From Anaerolineae bacterium (GTDB lineage: Bacteria; Chloroflexota; Anaerolineae; Aggregatilineales; J027): a stretch of DNA of 64,000 nucleotides. Positions 45,982 through 55,214 of this stretch are shown here, one piece after another. Location: assembly GCA_021463865.1 (NCBI GenBank), contig JAJTXY010000014.1, positions 41,701-105,700 of the forward strand, read 5' to 3'. Each line of letters opens with the position of its first letter. Positions within the stretch are counted from its first letter, which is position 1. A program made the position numbers and the translations under genes. The notes under the pieces were generated by a model. That model ran no database searches. It had not been told where the DNA came from and saw only the letters and a list, made by a program, of their open reading frames with translations.

Positions 45982-47784
45982 ATGGCAAACATAAACAAAA
46001 TAGTAGAAACATACCGAGGGCGGGGGCTTTCCAAAGCTGAAAAAGGCGACTACGCAGGTGCGATTGATGATTTCACCCAAGTGCTGCGGCTTGATCCGAG
46101 CGACGCCGCCATCTATTACAATCGCGGACTGTGTTATCTATTTACCTTCCAATTTGATCGGGCGATAGACGACTTTGACGAATCTCTCCGCCAGTTTCCA
46201 GTCTATGCGGTGGCTATCCAGAACCAAAGCATTGCTCGCGCCAACTTGGGCGATTTTGATGGGGCGATGCAAGACTATGATGAATTGTCGGTGATTACGC
46301 GGTTACAAGCCGAAGCCCATTTTAATCGTGGGATTGCACGCGGTGAACAGCGCAATTATGACGCTGCTATTCAAGATTTTAATGAGGCCCTACGCATCCA
46401 ACCCAAAATGGTGGAAGCGGTACTCAGCCGGGGGAGTGCTCATCTGGGGAAAGGGATGCCGGATAAAGCGCTGGCCGATTTTTCTGAGGCGATCCAGATT
46501 GACCCTTCGTCGCAAACGTATTATGTGCGGGCCATTACCCGTATGGACATTGGCGACGTTGAGGGAGCCATTGACGACTTTACCCAGTCGCTCCAACACA
46601 ATCCGGATTTCCCCGGTGCGTACTACAGTCGGGGAGTAGCATGGGGCGATTATGGCGAAACCGATAAGGCCCTTGCCGATTTAAATGAGTTTGTGCAACG
46701 TGAACCCGAAGACCCGTTTGGCTACTACACCCGGGGCATGATTCGAGCCGACCTGTTTGATATTCAGGGCGCGTTGGCCGATTTTAGTGAATCTATCCGG
46801 CTTGAAGCGCGGTTTCCGCCGATCTATAACGAACGCGGAACGTTGTATATGGAAGTGGGACGACCCGACCTAGCATTGGCGGATTTTACCCAAGCCATTG
46901 AACTTGATCCTGACTCGGAAGAGGGTTTTTTCAATCGAGGGTTGGCCCATCTGGATATGGATAACCTGCCTGCCGCTGTTGCTGATTTCACCACCGTGAT
47001 TGATAAATCACCCACCGCCGAGCTATATCTACAGCGATCTTTTACCTATGCACGGCTGGAAGATTGGGAAAAAGCCATCGCAGATGTTAATCGGGCCATT
47101 GCCCTAGAACCACAGCTTGCCGGGGCGTATCATGCACGAGGGCTGCTGCGGATGGATCGGGCAGAATATCAAGCTGCGATTGAAGATTTTTCGAAAGCCA
47201 TCGCCCTCGACATCGAAAATGTGGATGCGTATAACGAACGCGCCTTTGCCTACTTCCAATTGGATGATATGCAAAAGGCGATTCAAGACCTGAACGCCGC
47301 CATTAAGATTGACCCCGATTATCCGGAATCCTATAACAATCGGGGGCAGATGCGAAAAATACAGGAGGATTTTCGGGGGGCCATCCGTGATTTTGGCAAG
47401 GCCATTGCGCTTGACCCCGACTTTGCTGAGGCGTATGCTAATCGTGCCGACGCCTACATCATGACGGGCAACCTAGATGCAGCATTTCATGATTTGAACC
47501 GGGTCATTCGCCTTGAACCGGACGAATCCTTACATTATTTGGCGCGAGGGCTGCTCAACGCCGATTTCCAAAATTTTAAGCAGGCTATCGCCGATTTAAA
47601 GCGATTTCTCAAAATGGGTGGGGGTGAAACCTATGGCAACCGAGACAAGATCGAAGGGTTGCTAAAGGAACTCGAAACGCAAAAGAAAACATTGGATACG
47701 CCGCCGCCTGTGGCTAAACGGCCCAGCCGAAAAAAGCCAGTGGGGGATCCAAAGTCTAAGCGTCAAACACCCAAAATGCCATAG
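45982..47784 (+). CDS. Tetratricopeptide-repeat protein
   Basis: About 600 residues, of which residues 10-560 are about sixteen TPR units of 34 residues each (pattern GDYAGAIDDFTQVLRLDPSD, AIYYNRGLCYL). No signal peptide or membrane helix is present, so it should be cytosolic and act as a protein-protein scaffold. The C-terminus is basic, rich in Lys/Pro (KRPSRKKPVGDPKSKRQTPK), perhaps binding nucleic acid or membrane. No enzymatic domain is fused. The next gene (GAF kinase) starts 49 bp downstream and may be in the same operon. Confidence 0.92.
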   Translation: MANINKIVETYRGRGLSKAEKGDYAGAIDDFTQVLRLDPSDAAIYYNRGLCYLFTFQFDRAIDDFDESLRQFPVYAVAIQNQSIARANLGDFDGAMQDYDELSVITRLQAEAHFNRGIARGEQRNYDAAIQDFNEALRIQPKMVEAVLSRGSAHLGKGMPDKALADFSEAIQIDPSSQTYYVRAITRMDIGDVEGAIDDFTQSLQHNPDFPGAYYSRGVAWGDYGETDKALADLNEFVQREPEDPFGYYTRGMIRADLFDIQGALADFSESIRLEARFPPIYNERGTLYMEVGRPDLALADFTQAIELDPDSEEGFFNRGLAHLDMDNLPAAVADFTTVIDKSPTAELYLQRSFTYARLEDWEKAIADVNRAIALEPQLAGAYHARGLLRMDRAEYQAAIEDFSKAIALDIENVDAYNERAFAYFQLDDMQKAIQDLNAAIKIDPDYPESYNNRGQMRKIQEDFRGAIRDFGKAIALDPDFAEAYANRADAYIMTGNLDAAFHDLNRVIRLEPDESLHYLARGLLNADFQNFKQAIADLKRFLKMGGGETYGNRDKIEGLLKELETQKKTLDTPPPVAKRPSRKKPVGDPKSKRQTPKMP

Positions 47785-47833
47785 AATTGGAGATAAACAG
47801 CGTGGTGATTGGAAGTAGGGGAAGGGTGCAATC

Positions 47834-49156
47834 TTGAATATGAATGACGAGAATACAGAAAGAGATTCTGCCCTTGAGCGGGTGTTGGATATTAGCCGCC
47901 GCATGGCTGAAAATCGGGAATTACAGCCCTTGTTGGAATTCGTCATGCAGCAGGCCGTCGAATTTTCAGGGGGTCAGCATGGCTATCTCGTCCTTGTTGA
48001 AGCGGATGGCACACTGAACTTTCAAGTAAAGTATGGCAACCCATCGGATCGTGAAGGTCAATCGGTCAGTCGGTCTATTGTCCAACAGGTCATCAGCACA
48101 GGCGAACCCGTCCTTACCCGCAACGCACTGGAAGATGACAATTTTAATGCCATCAAGAGCGTGCTCCGCCTCCGCCTGCAATCCATCCTGTGTGTACCCT
48201 TACGTTCACGCGGTAAATTGTTAGGGGTACTGTATTTGGAAAACCGCGACATCCCCAATGCCTTTACCTCCAAAGACATTCCGCTCCTCAATATTTTCGC
48301 GGGGCAGGCGGCCATTGCGATTGAAAATGCTCAACTGAATGAGCAACGAGAGCGTTTTGCCGCTGAACTGGAAGAACGAGTGCGCGAACGTACCGCCGAA
48401 TTGGAAGAAGCACGCTGGCAGGCCACCGCCAATTGGGAAGCGGCCATGCAAGAAAATCACCTGCGTACCGCCCTGCTCGGCAATATTGCTCATGACCTGC
48501 GTTCCCCTCTCAATACTGTTGTTGGCGCGTTGGACATGATGAAGGAGGGCGTGTTTGGTGATGTCACCGAAGATCAAGTGTTATGGATTGACCGCTCCCT
48601 GACCGCTACGCGCCAAATTTTGCGCCTTGTATCCGATATTTTTGATCTCTCCAAATTGGAACAGGGCGGCCTTGAGCTTTATCCCGAAACACTGGAAATC
48701 GGTGGAATTTTGGAGCAGACACTAGGGATTGCCGAAGGACTGCGCCAAAATGAAGAGGTTGAACTGGCAATCCAAATGACACCGGATTTGCCGCCTGTGT
48801 GGGGAGATTCTGACCGTATCCAGCAGATATTGGTGAACTTGATTTCGAACGCATTGAAATTTACCTCGCGCGGCACAATTCTGGTACGGGCCGAACTCGC
48901 CGATGGAGACTCCTTGATGTTTAGTGTCGCCGATACAGGCGAAGGGATTCCTGCCGAAAACCTGCCCACCATTTTTGACCGTTTCTCAATGGCTGACCTG
49001 AATCTCAATCGCCGCCGCAAAGGGACAGGCTTGGGCCTAGCGATTTGTAAAGAATTGGTGGAGCGGCACGGCGGTCAAATTTGGGTAGAGAGTGAAGTAG
49101 GTGTGGGCACAACTTTCTATTTCACTTTGCCCGTATCCCAAGAACGGGTCAAATAG
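47834..49156 (+). CDS. GAF-domain sensor histidine kinase (HisKA type)
   Basis: About 440 residues without membrane segments. A GAF domain occupies about 28-170, followed by a coiled coil (about 170-205) with RERFAAELEERVRERTAELE, HisKA with H220 in GNIAHDLRSPLNTVVGALDM, and HATPase (about 320-435) with NLISNALKFTSRG, DTGEGI and GTGLGLAICKELVERHG. It should autophosphorylate in response to an intracellular signal; no receiver gene is adjacent. The start is ambiguous: AAGGG (47822-47826) is seven bases before the TTG at 47834, which gives good spacing, while the ATG at 47840 is 13 away. Confidence 0.93.
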   Translation: MNMNDENTERDSALERVLDISRRMAENRELQPLLEFVMQQAVEFSGGQHGYLVLVEADGTLNFQVKYGNPSDREGQSVSRSIVQQVISTGEPVLTRNALEDDNFNAIKSVLRLRLQSILCVPLRSRGKLLGVLYLENRDIPNAFTSKDIPLLNIFAGQAAIAIENAQLNEQRERFAAELEERVRERTAELEEARWQATANWEAAMQENHLRTALLGNIAHDLRSPLNTVVGALDMMKEGVFGDVTEDQVLWIDRSLTATRQILRLVSDIFDLSKLEQGGLELYPETLEIGGILEQTLGIAEGLRQNEEVELAIQMTPDLPPVWGDSDRIQQILVNLISNALKFTSRGTILVRAELADGDSLMFSVADTGEGIPAENLPTIFDRFSMADLNLNRRRKGTGLGLAICKELVERHGGQIWVESEVGVGTTFYFTLPVSQERVK

Positions 49157-49180
49157 GTCTTTATCATTGAGGCTTCATTC

Positions 49181-49205
49181 AGGGCGGTTTGCTAAGACTC
49201 GCCCT
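49181..49205 (+). terminator. Intrinsic terminator of the GAF kinase gene
   Basis: AGGGCG (49181-49186) pairs with CGCCCT (49200-49205), with a 13-base loop, followed by TTTTGTTTTTTT. It overlaps the last codons of rlmN on the other strand, so it must fit both functions. Confidence 0.75.
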
Positions 49206-50262
49206 TTTTGTTTTTTTGGATCACTTCCGCCTTTAATTGACCACAGCCTGCGTTGATTTCGATGCCACGCCGAACCCGAATCGAGCTACTGACACCATAG
49301 AGATTCAAGGTATCCATAAACGCCTTGGCCCGTTCGGGGTTGGACGGGTGGCCTTCATAACCCGTCGTGGGGTTTAAGGGGATAAGATTGACATGGCACA
49401 ACAGGCCTTTGAGCAAAAATCCTAACCGGGAAGCCTGTTCCACCGTATCATTCTCGCCGTGAATCAAGGCCCATTCAAAGGTTAGGCGTCGGCCCGTTTT
49501 TTCGATGTAATAACGACAGGCTGCCATGAGTTCACTAAGGGGCCAACGTTTGTTGACAGGCAACAAAGCATCACGCTCTTCATCTGTCGCGGCGTGCAGG
49601 CTGATCGCCAATTTCACCTGAAGGCCTTCATCGGCAAAACGTCGAATCGCCGGAACCAGCCCGACTGTACTCAGGGTGATGTGGCGCTGTCCAATCCCCA
49701 AGCCATCCGGTGCAGTCATACGATGAACGGCTTCTAAGGTTGCATCGTAATTGTGCAGCGGCTCCCCCATGCCCATCAAAACCACATTACTCAAACGATC
49801 TCCATCGGCCTCCAAAATTCGTGCAAAATGAATGGCCTGTTCAACAATTTCCCCGGTAGTCAGGTGACGTGCAAATCCCATCTGGCCTGTCGCGCAAAAG
49901 ACACAGCCCATCGCGCAGCCTGCTTGGGTGCTGATGCAAGCCGTCCGCCGACCATCGTCATAGATCATCAGCACACTTTCAATAAACTGCCCATCACTGA
50001 GACGATAAAGCCGTTTGAGTGTGTCATCACGGGCTTCTTTTTCGGCGGCGATGGTCAAGACCCCAATGCGAGTTTCAGCCGCCAATCGTTCACGCAGTTT
50101 GGCAGGCAGATTGGTCATTTGCTCAAAATCGCTGGATTTATGAATATACAGCCATTCCCAAACCTGTTTGGCGCGAAATTTAGGTTCACCCCAACGGGTT
50201 AACAAATCTTGTATGCCCGTCAGCGATAGATCATAGAGATTGATGCGGGTAGGTTCTGTCAT
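49192..50262 (-). CDS. rlmN: 23S rRNA (adenine2503-C2)-methyltransferase RlmN
   Basis: About 356 residues, a radical-SAM enzyme that methylates C2 of A2503 in 23S rRNA and of A37 in some tRNAs. The Fe-S cluster cysteines are C116, C120 and C123 in CAMGCVFC. The mechanistic cysteine is the final family cysteine in INAGCGQLKAE. GMGEPLHNYD and LSTVGL are also visible. It is the last gene of a minus-strand group with two secreted proteins, six bases after the previous stop. Related Cfr confers resistance by methylating C8, but the sequence and length here fit RlmN. Confidence 0.95.
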   Translation of the reverse strand: MTEPTRINLYDLSLTGIQDLLTRWGEPKFRAKQVWEWLYIHKSSDFEQMTNLPAKLRERLAAETRIGVLTIAAEKEARDDTLKRLYRLSDGQFIESVLMIYDDGRRTACISTQAGCAMGCVFCATGQMGFARHLTTGEIVEQAIHFARILEADGDRLSNVVLMGMGEPLHNYDATLEAVHRMTAPDGLGIGQRHITLSTVGLVPAIRRFADEGLQVKLAISLHAATDEERDALLPVNKRWPLSELMAACRYYIEKTGRRLTFEWALIHGENDTVEQASRLGFLLKGLLCHVNLIPLNPTTGYEGHPSNPERAKAFMDTLNLYGVSSSIRVRRGIEINAGCGQLKAEVIQKNKKGES

Positions 50263-50268
50263 GTATTT

Positions 50269-51822
50269 CTAGCTAGGTCTAGTCTGCTTTCGTTTCTTTT
50301 GATTCATCCAAACAATGCCGAAAGTTGGAATGAGAACTGCCCCGATACCCGTGCCACATAAACCTCCGTTGCTCTCTTCCTCATTGCTGGCAGGGCGCGG
50401 TGTCGGCGTCGGGTTAAAGCTGCCGGGTGGGAGGGGTGTAGAAGTTCGAGTTGGTGGCAATGTCGGCGGTGAGTCGGTTGGCCTAAACACCGTCGGCACA
50501 AAATCCCCTCGATAGGTCGAAGTTGGCGTCAAAGTAATGGTAGCGGTAGGTCGCGGCGTATGGGTTGGCGGAATGGAAGTCGCGGTACGGGTCGGTTCTG
50601 GGGTCGGCGTGCTTTCCAAATAAGGATTCCATCCCGCTGCCGTAACAGGTTTGGGCGTATCCAGCCATGCCAGCCAGCGGGAATAGAGACGAGTTATGGT
50701 GATATCTGTAGCTTGTTCAATCGCCTCATTTAAAGACAAGCTAGGTGATACCGCTTTGGCAATATCGAACGGGGCAGATGCACCATATATATCTGCAATA
50801 TAGAGAGCCAGTGCATAGGCTTGGGACTCCCATAAATCCACATCCTCACTATCTTCGGCGGGCAGGGTTTCCATTTGGGCTAAGGACAGCACCCGATCTT
50901 CTTGTAAGGCTTGTTTAACCCTTGCGATAGACTGGCCCTGACTGAAGCGATTGTATAGCTGACGCAGGCCCACCCTAAACCACGCAGGCACTTCGGCATT
51001 TTCCCAGCGAGTTGAGTACGCCAAATCAAATAGTGATGCAAAGGCCTCGCTCTCTCGATCATAAAAACTAATGGCCCCTACATAGGCGATCACTAAATCA
51101 CCGTTGGCATAAAATCTTGTCATATCGGCAGGGTCACAGGGAAAAGCACGGTCTTCCGACATCACCACTAGGGGCGGAGGCGCATCCGGCGTGTCTTCGG
51201 GAACCTCACCCTCTGTACAAAACTGGGTGTCGGCTGGATAGATCACCAAGCCGACTGGGCCAGCAAATCCCGAATTTTCCCGCAGTAAAGCAAGGGATTG
51301 CTCTAATCCGGGTAAATGATTTGACCAATCAACCGTATCCTCTAGTGCATAAATTTGCAGGGTGTCCCCTTCAACTAACTGCCACTGCTCGATTGTATCA
51401 TGTTGAAAAATGAATTCATTCTCAACCGCAGCAGTCTCGCCATCGGTAGTTGTCACCTCAAATTCATACGTCAGGGTACTGAGAAACGGACGCAGCGGCA
51501 CACCCCGAATATCCCACACGATTTCGTATTCGGTCTCGTCGTCAAAATCAATAAAGAGGTTATCCAGCGGCGTGGTGACATCAAAAGTTTGCAGAAGGGT
51601 TTCATCCTCCCGCACTGCCAATTTGATCTCAGCCACTTCGTCACGGGTAGCCACAACTCGTATCCGAAATCGAATGACCGAGGGCATCACCACCAGCGCC
51701 CGATGACTGACAACGAAATCGTCTTCACCATCCTCTTGCGCTGCAATCCGGGAGGACGCCAAAAAGCTAAGGGCGACCAGCCCAATAAGGAACCAACGAG
51801 AGAGCCAATAGGTTTTGTGCAT
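50269..51822 (-). CDS. Secreted peptidase-MA-like protein lacking active-site residues
   Basis: About 517 residues. A signal peptide (LSRWFLIGLVALSFLASSRI, then AAQ) precedes a beta-rich domain (about 35-150) and a helical domain matching that of the neighbour at 51843. Where the neighbour has HEVGH and the downstream glutamate in WQNEG, this protein reads LFDLAYS and WFRVGL, so neither the histidines nor the glutamates are kept. A Thr/Pro linker (about 410-475) and a C-terminal hydrophobic stretch with basic tail (GIGAVLIPTFGIVWM, KKRKQ) suggest anchoring. It may be a binding partner or regulator of the active paralogue. Co-transcribed with it, 20 bp apart. Confidence 0.75.
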   Translation of the reverse strand: MHKTYWLSRWFLIGLVALSFLASSRIAAQEDGEDDFVVSHRALVVMPSVIRFRIRVVATRDEVAEIKLAVREDETLLQTFDVTTPLDNLFIDFDDETEYEIVWDIRGVPLRPFLSTLTYEFEVTTTDGETAAVENEFIFQHDTIEQWQLVEGDTLQIYALEDTVDWSNHLPGLEQSLALLRENSGFAGPVGLVIYPADTQFCTEGEVPEDTPDAPPPLVVMSEDRAFPCDPADMTRFYANGDLVIAYVGAISFYDRESEAFASLFDLAYSTRWENAEVPAWFRVGLRQLYNRFSQGQSIARVKQALQEDRVLSLAQMETLPAEDSEDVDLWESQAYALALYIADIYGASAPFDIAKAVSPSLSLNEAIEQATDITITRLYSRWLAWLDTPKPVTAAGWNPYLESTPTPEPTRTATSIPPTHTPRPTATITLTPTSTYRGDFVPTVFRPTDSPPTLPPTRTSTPLPPGSFNPTPTPRPASNEEESNGGLCGTGIGAVLIPTFGIVWMNQKKRKQTRPS

Positions 51823-51842
51823 GGGAGGTCGCCCTAAACTGT

Positions 51843-53141
51843 TTAGTTAGAAGCCGTTGGGAAGATAAACGGCGTAACGGTTGGTGGGAAGCGCATGGTT
51901 GGAATTGGAATGGGCGTGGGTGCATCGGGTGAAGCCCCAAGCCACGTCCGCCAGCGACGTTCAATTTCTTGGGTGGTTAAACCCGTCACCTGTTCGAGTG
52001 CAGCGTTAAACCCAACACTTGGCCCAAGCATCTCGGTCAATTGGCGGTGAGCATCAAGACCATAGACTTCGACAAACCACTTATAAAATACATAGCCCAT
52101 GTCGTAGCCCAAACGATTGCGGCCATCTGGCCCCTGTGAATTTTGGCTTGGCCCAGAGCCAATGAGTAGAGCAGGTAGTTGACCACTCGCCGCCAGATCA
52201 CGCACCCGCTGTTCATAATCATACATCTGGTACAGTTCAAAGAGGGTGGCGTTGCCTTCATTCTGCCAAGTCGCTACGGGTAACCCAGCGGGTACAAATT
52301 CATCTTGATAAAGATGACCGACTTCATGCAAAACCGTGCCCCACGCAAGGTCAATCACGCCACCGCCGGAAACAACCTGTACAATCCCACCCCACGCTGC
52401 ATTGGTCTGACCAATCACATTCGGATTGCCTTGCCCAACACGCCATTCATCAAACGAAGCGCGGTTGGAAAACAGGATGGCACGTGGACGGTAGGAAAGA
52501 ACATCACCCCATGCTTGGCGGTAGGTTTCACGTTGGGCTGCCATTGCGTCTAGGGTTTGCTGACCCGTATCTTCTGGCAAGCCTTCTTCAACAAAGACGA
52601 TGATGTCCTCAGATTCAAAGCGTTCCCATTGGCTGGGATCGTCATAATATTCTTCGCCCATGAACCACTCGCTACGATAGGTATTGCCAGCCGTATCGGT
52701 AAGCAGCCAGCGATAATTGACTGCAACCCACGGTGGTGTACCTTCACTGTTATCATAGACCGACGTAAACAATCCCGTGCTTTCATCATAGGTGGCAGCG
52801 CGGCGGCCTTGATTACGTGGAGCATGTGACCACATCACGGTTGCGTTCTCAATATCGCCCTTGCTGCTGCTGACGCGGGCCGAGAATTGGAACCCATTCG
52901 GATAGTTGCTGGTGAAACTACGCTCTTCTATTGTCCACTCAGCGTCCCCGGTGGAACTAGCGGGGTCGGCATAATAATCACGGGGTTCTGTAGTACCACC
53001 ATTTGAATCATCAGATGGGGTCGGGGTTGCTGTTGCGCCGCTTTGGGCAATCGCCTGAAAACTCATTGCGGCAAACATCATCAACAGGAGGGCTATCGAA
53101 AGTACAATTGGGACTAAATTACGTCGGCCTTTTTTCATCAT
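51843..53141 (-). CDS. Secreted gluzincin-type (peptidase MA-like) protein
   Basis: About 432 residues. A basic start and a hydrophobic signal (VPIVLSIALLLMMFAAMSFQ) lead to export. A beta-rich domain (about 65-170) is followed by a peptidase-like domain with TVLHEVGHLYQDEF (H272, E273, H276) and WQNEGNATLFE (E295), the HEXXH plus glutamate set of gluzincins. It should bind zinc and cleave peptide bonds outside the cell or in the envelope. A short Thr/Pro tail ends the protein. It is the first gene of the operon that ends with rlmN. The inactive paralogue at 50269 shares its domain layout. Confidence 0.82.
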   Translation of the reverse strand: MMKKGRRNLVPIVLSIALLLMMFAAMSFQAIAQSGATATPTPSDDSNGGTTEPRDYYADPASSTGDAEWTIEERSFTSNYPNGFQFSARVSSSKGDIENATVMWSHAPRNQGRRAATYDESTGLFTSVYDNSEGTPPWVAVNYRWLLTDTAGNTYRSEWFMGEEYYDDPSQWERFESEDIIVFVEEGLPEDTGQQTLDAMAAQRETYRQAWGDVLSYRPRAILFSNRASFDEWRVGQGNPNVIGQTNAAWGGIVQVVSGGGVIDLAWGTVLHEVGHLYQDEFVPAGLPVATWQNEGNATLFELYQMYDYEQRVRDLAASGQLPALLIGSGPSQNSQGPDGRNRLGYDMGYVFYKWFVEVYGLDAHRQLTEMLGPSVGFNAALEQVTGLTTQEIERRWRTWLGASPDAPTPIPIPTMRFPPTVTPFIFPTASN

Positions 53142-53310
53142 AGGTAAGTTATTGGGCAGGGGTTTTTACGATACGATCCTCAAACCCTGCGGGACTCCTT
53201 TCACCCTAAATTACTATCCAAATGCTGTCTGGGATTTATCCATGCTATTGTGAAGCAATCCCCCAAATTTTTCAACCGGTCATCAGTATGACAATTCAAT
53301 TCCCGTTCTG

Positions 53311-54888
53311 TTAATCGGGGAAACCCCTAAACCCTTCGGGCAAATTATCCATACCCAATGGAATATCACTGCCGTCTTCTAATGGAGGAATGGTCATGCG
53401 GGAGATGGTGGGAATCCAGCCACCGCGCCCTTTTGTTTCTGCGATATGCCACACATCGCGTCCATACATAAAGATTGCGCCTAAGCCTGCAAAAGCTACC
53501 GCCCCTTGCAAAAATAGCTCGATTGGTAGGGGCAGCGAAATCGGGACATTAGCAATTAAGGAAACCGTCAATACCCCTATTGCCATTGCAATCCAGCGTT
53601 GACGGCGGGTGGTCAGTGGGGGGATAAAAATAGGTGGGTCATCCGGGCCAGCAACCCGGCTGGCAAGATAATAGCGGACACCTTGTACAATTGAGTACCC
53701 AATTACAAAACAAGTGATGGCTCGGCCTAAAAAGACCAACAAAAACCAGAATCCACCAATCAGAACAACATTAAGTGTCACCAAAAAGACCATCAGGATG
53801 ATGCTAAGGGTTACTTCACCCAAAGTCAGCACCAAAATGAGCAGCGCCATCAAGATGCTAAAAATCATGAGCAACAGGGCCAGTGGAAACGATAGGAAAA
53901 ATAGAATAAAGCCCCAACTGGCTGCTGGGATAAATGCCCGTCGCACCCGCCGCCCCGATTCAACCATCAGTACAGGGGTTAATTGTAATGCCAAAATGCC
54001 AATCAAGATCAATGAGATGCTGTCTTGCATCGTGCGGGCAAAATAGGTCCACATGATGCTCAAAAATGTGTCGGGGCGTTGGGCCTCGGTGATATTGTTG
54101 TTCTCACGCACGCGCCGATATTCAACAGTTCCCAAAACGGTATTACGTGGAATATTGGCCCGCTGTGCCCCTTCATAAATTAAATGCCCGCGAATAGCAG
54201 CCTCATTGCCAATCGTCAGCCCATTACCCTGCAAATTAATCGAATAGGGCAAAATCTGAAAAGTGCGGCGGCTGGTTTCCTCGCGGGGGTCGCCTACAAT
54301 GGCATCCACATCACCTTCGACCACACCTTCAATCACCAACGCCTGTCCCTGAAAATCCACGCTGCCGCCCACATGCCCATTGATGATAGTCTGATAGCCC
54401 AGCATCAAAATATCACCGGGAACATAAGCCCCCTTCGCAATATCTACACTAATCGCGCCCGCCAAAATATCGGAAGTGGGATTGGGCAAGACGGCCCGAT
54501 CTGTAATTTCTAGCTCTGCCCCGCCAAACCGGATGTCATCCGAGACCTCGCCTTGTATAGTTAGCTGCCCCGCCAAGACCAAAATATCCCCCATGACCCG
54601 GCCTTCTCGAGTCAAGTTTACCCGTGAGGCTACCCCCACCAAATCCCCCTGAATCGTGCCACGAATCGTCAGATTATTGCAGAAGAAATAAAAGTCATGG
54701 TCAATGATTTCCCCTCGGCGGATTTCACAGTCATCCCCCCGCATCCCGTCCGAAGCTTCGACAATCCCGACACCAAGCCCCATAATGGAAACCAGTAGTC
54801 CCACGACCAGCGCACTCAGCCGCAGCAATATACGACACAGCGAACGAGCAGGACGGTAGGATCGAGAAAGTTTGGATGGCTGTGACAT
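53311..54888 (-). CDS. Bactofilin-like polytopic membrane protein
   Basis: About 525 residues. A basic start and a hydrophobic signal (LCRILLRLSALVVGLLVSIM) precede a right-handed-helix-like region (about 55-230) with repeated six-residue turns such as NLTIRGTIQGDLVGVAS, QLTIQGEVSDDIRFGG and ALVIEGVVEGDVDAI, as in bactofilins (polymer-forming cytoskeletal proteins). The rest has about seven hydrophobic segments (275-470) and a short tail. Normal bactofilins are soluble; the combination with a membrane domain suggests an external or periplasmic scaffold held in the membrane. No enzyme motif seen. It is divergent from rpoD. Confidence 0.82.
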   Translation of the reverse strand: MSQPSKLSRSYRPARSLCRILLRLSALVVGLLVSIMGLGVGIVEASDGMRGDDCEIRRGEIIDHDFYFFCNNLTIRGTIQGDLVGVASRVNLTREGRVMGDILVLAGQLTIQGEVSDDIRFGGAELEITDRAVLPNPTSDILAGAISVDIAKGAYVPGDILMLGYQTIINGHVGGSVDFQGQALVIEGVVEGDVDAIVGDPREETSRRTFQILPYSINLQGNGLTIGNEAAIRGHLIYEGAQRANIPRNTVLGTVEYRRVRENNNITEAQRPDTFLSIMWTYFARTMQDSISLILIGILALQLTPVLMVESGRRVRRAFIPAASWGFILFFLSFPLALLLMIFSILMALLILVLTLGEVTLSIILMVFLVTLNVVLIGGFWFLLVFLGRAITCFVIGYSIVQGVRYYLASRVAGPDDPPIFIPPLTTRRQRWIAMAIGVLTVSLIANVPISLPLPIELFLQGAVAFAGLGAIFMYGRDVWHIAETKGRGGWIPTISRMTIPPLEDGSDIPLGMDNLPEGFRGFPD

Positions 54889-55214
54889 GAAGGCTTATTC
54901 CTAATTGGAAAAAATCACCAATTTCATATGCGTGACGGATAAGTGAGCATTTTACCCCAATTGCTGCGTATAAACAGTTACAGAATCCAGATAAAAAAGA
55001 TGGTTTGTCAAGTTTCGAAGTACATAAATTCCTGTTTTGCGGATACTTCCAGTCCCCAACAAACTATGCTACAATGAGTTTTAATCGTTTATACAAAGGG
55101 GCATGAGTTGCCACTCTTACCTAACAAAACCCACCCAACATAAACCTGCTCCCTCGCAGCATAAATAGGTGTTGGGCAGCCAAATCAAACAATCGAAGGA
55201 GGCCATAGACGCAC
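54889..55214. other. Intergenic region between the bactofilin-like gene and rpoD
   Basis: 326 bp, AT-rich, holding divergent promoters. One extended -10 element is seen at 55067-55075. No small gene is evident, and the long leader before rpoD (about 130 bases) has no obvious attenuator hairpin. Confidence 0.6.
55067..55075 (+). promoter_or_regulatory. Extended -10 promoter element upstream of rpoD
   Basis: TGCTACAAT (TG at 55067-55068, hexamer TACAAT at 55070-55075) is a good extended -10. No convincing -35 hexamer lies 16-18 bp upstream. It would start a transcript about 130 bases ahead of the rpoD start codon. Confidence 0.5.
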
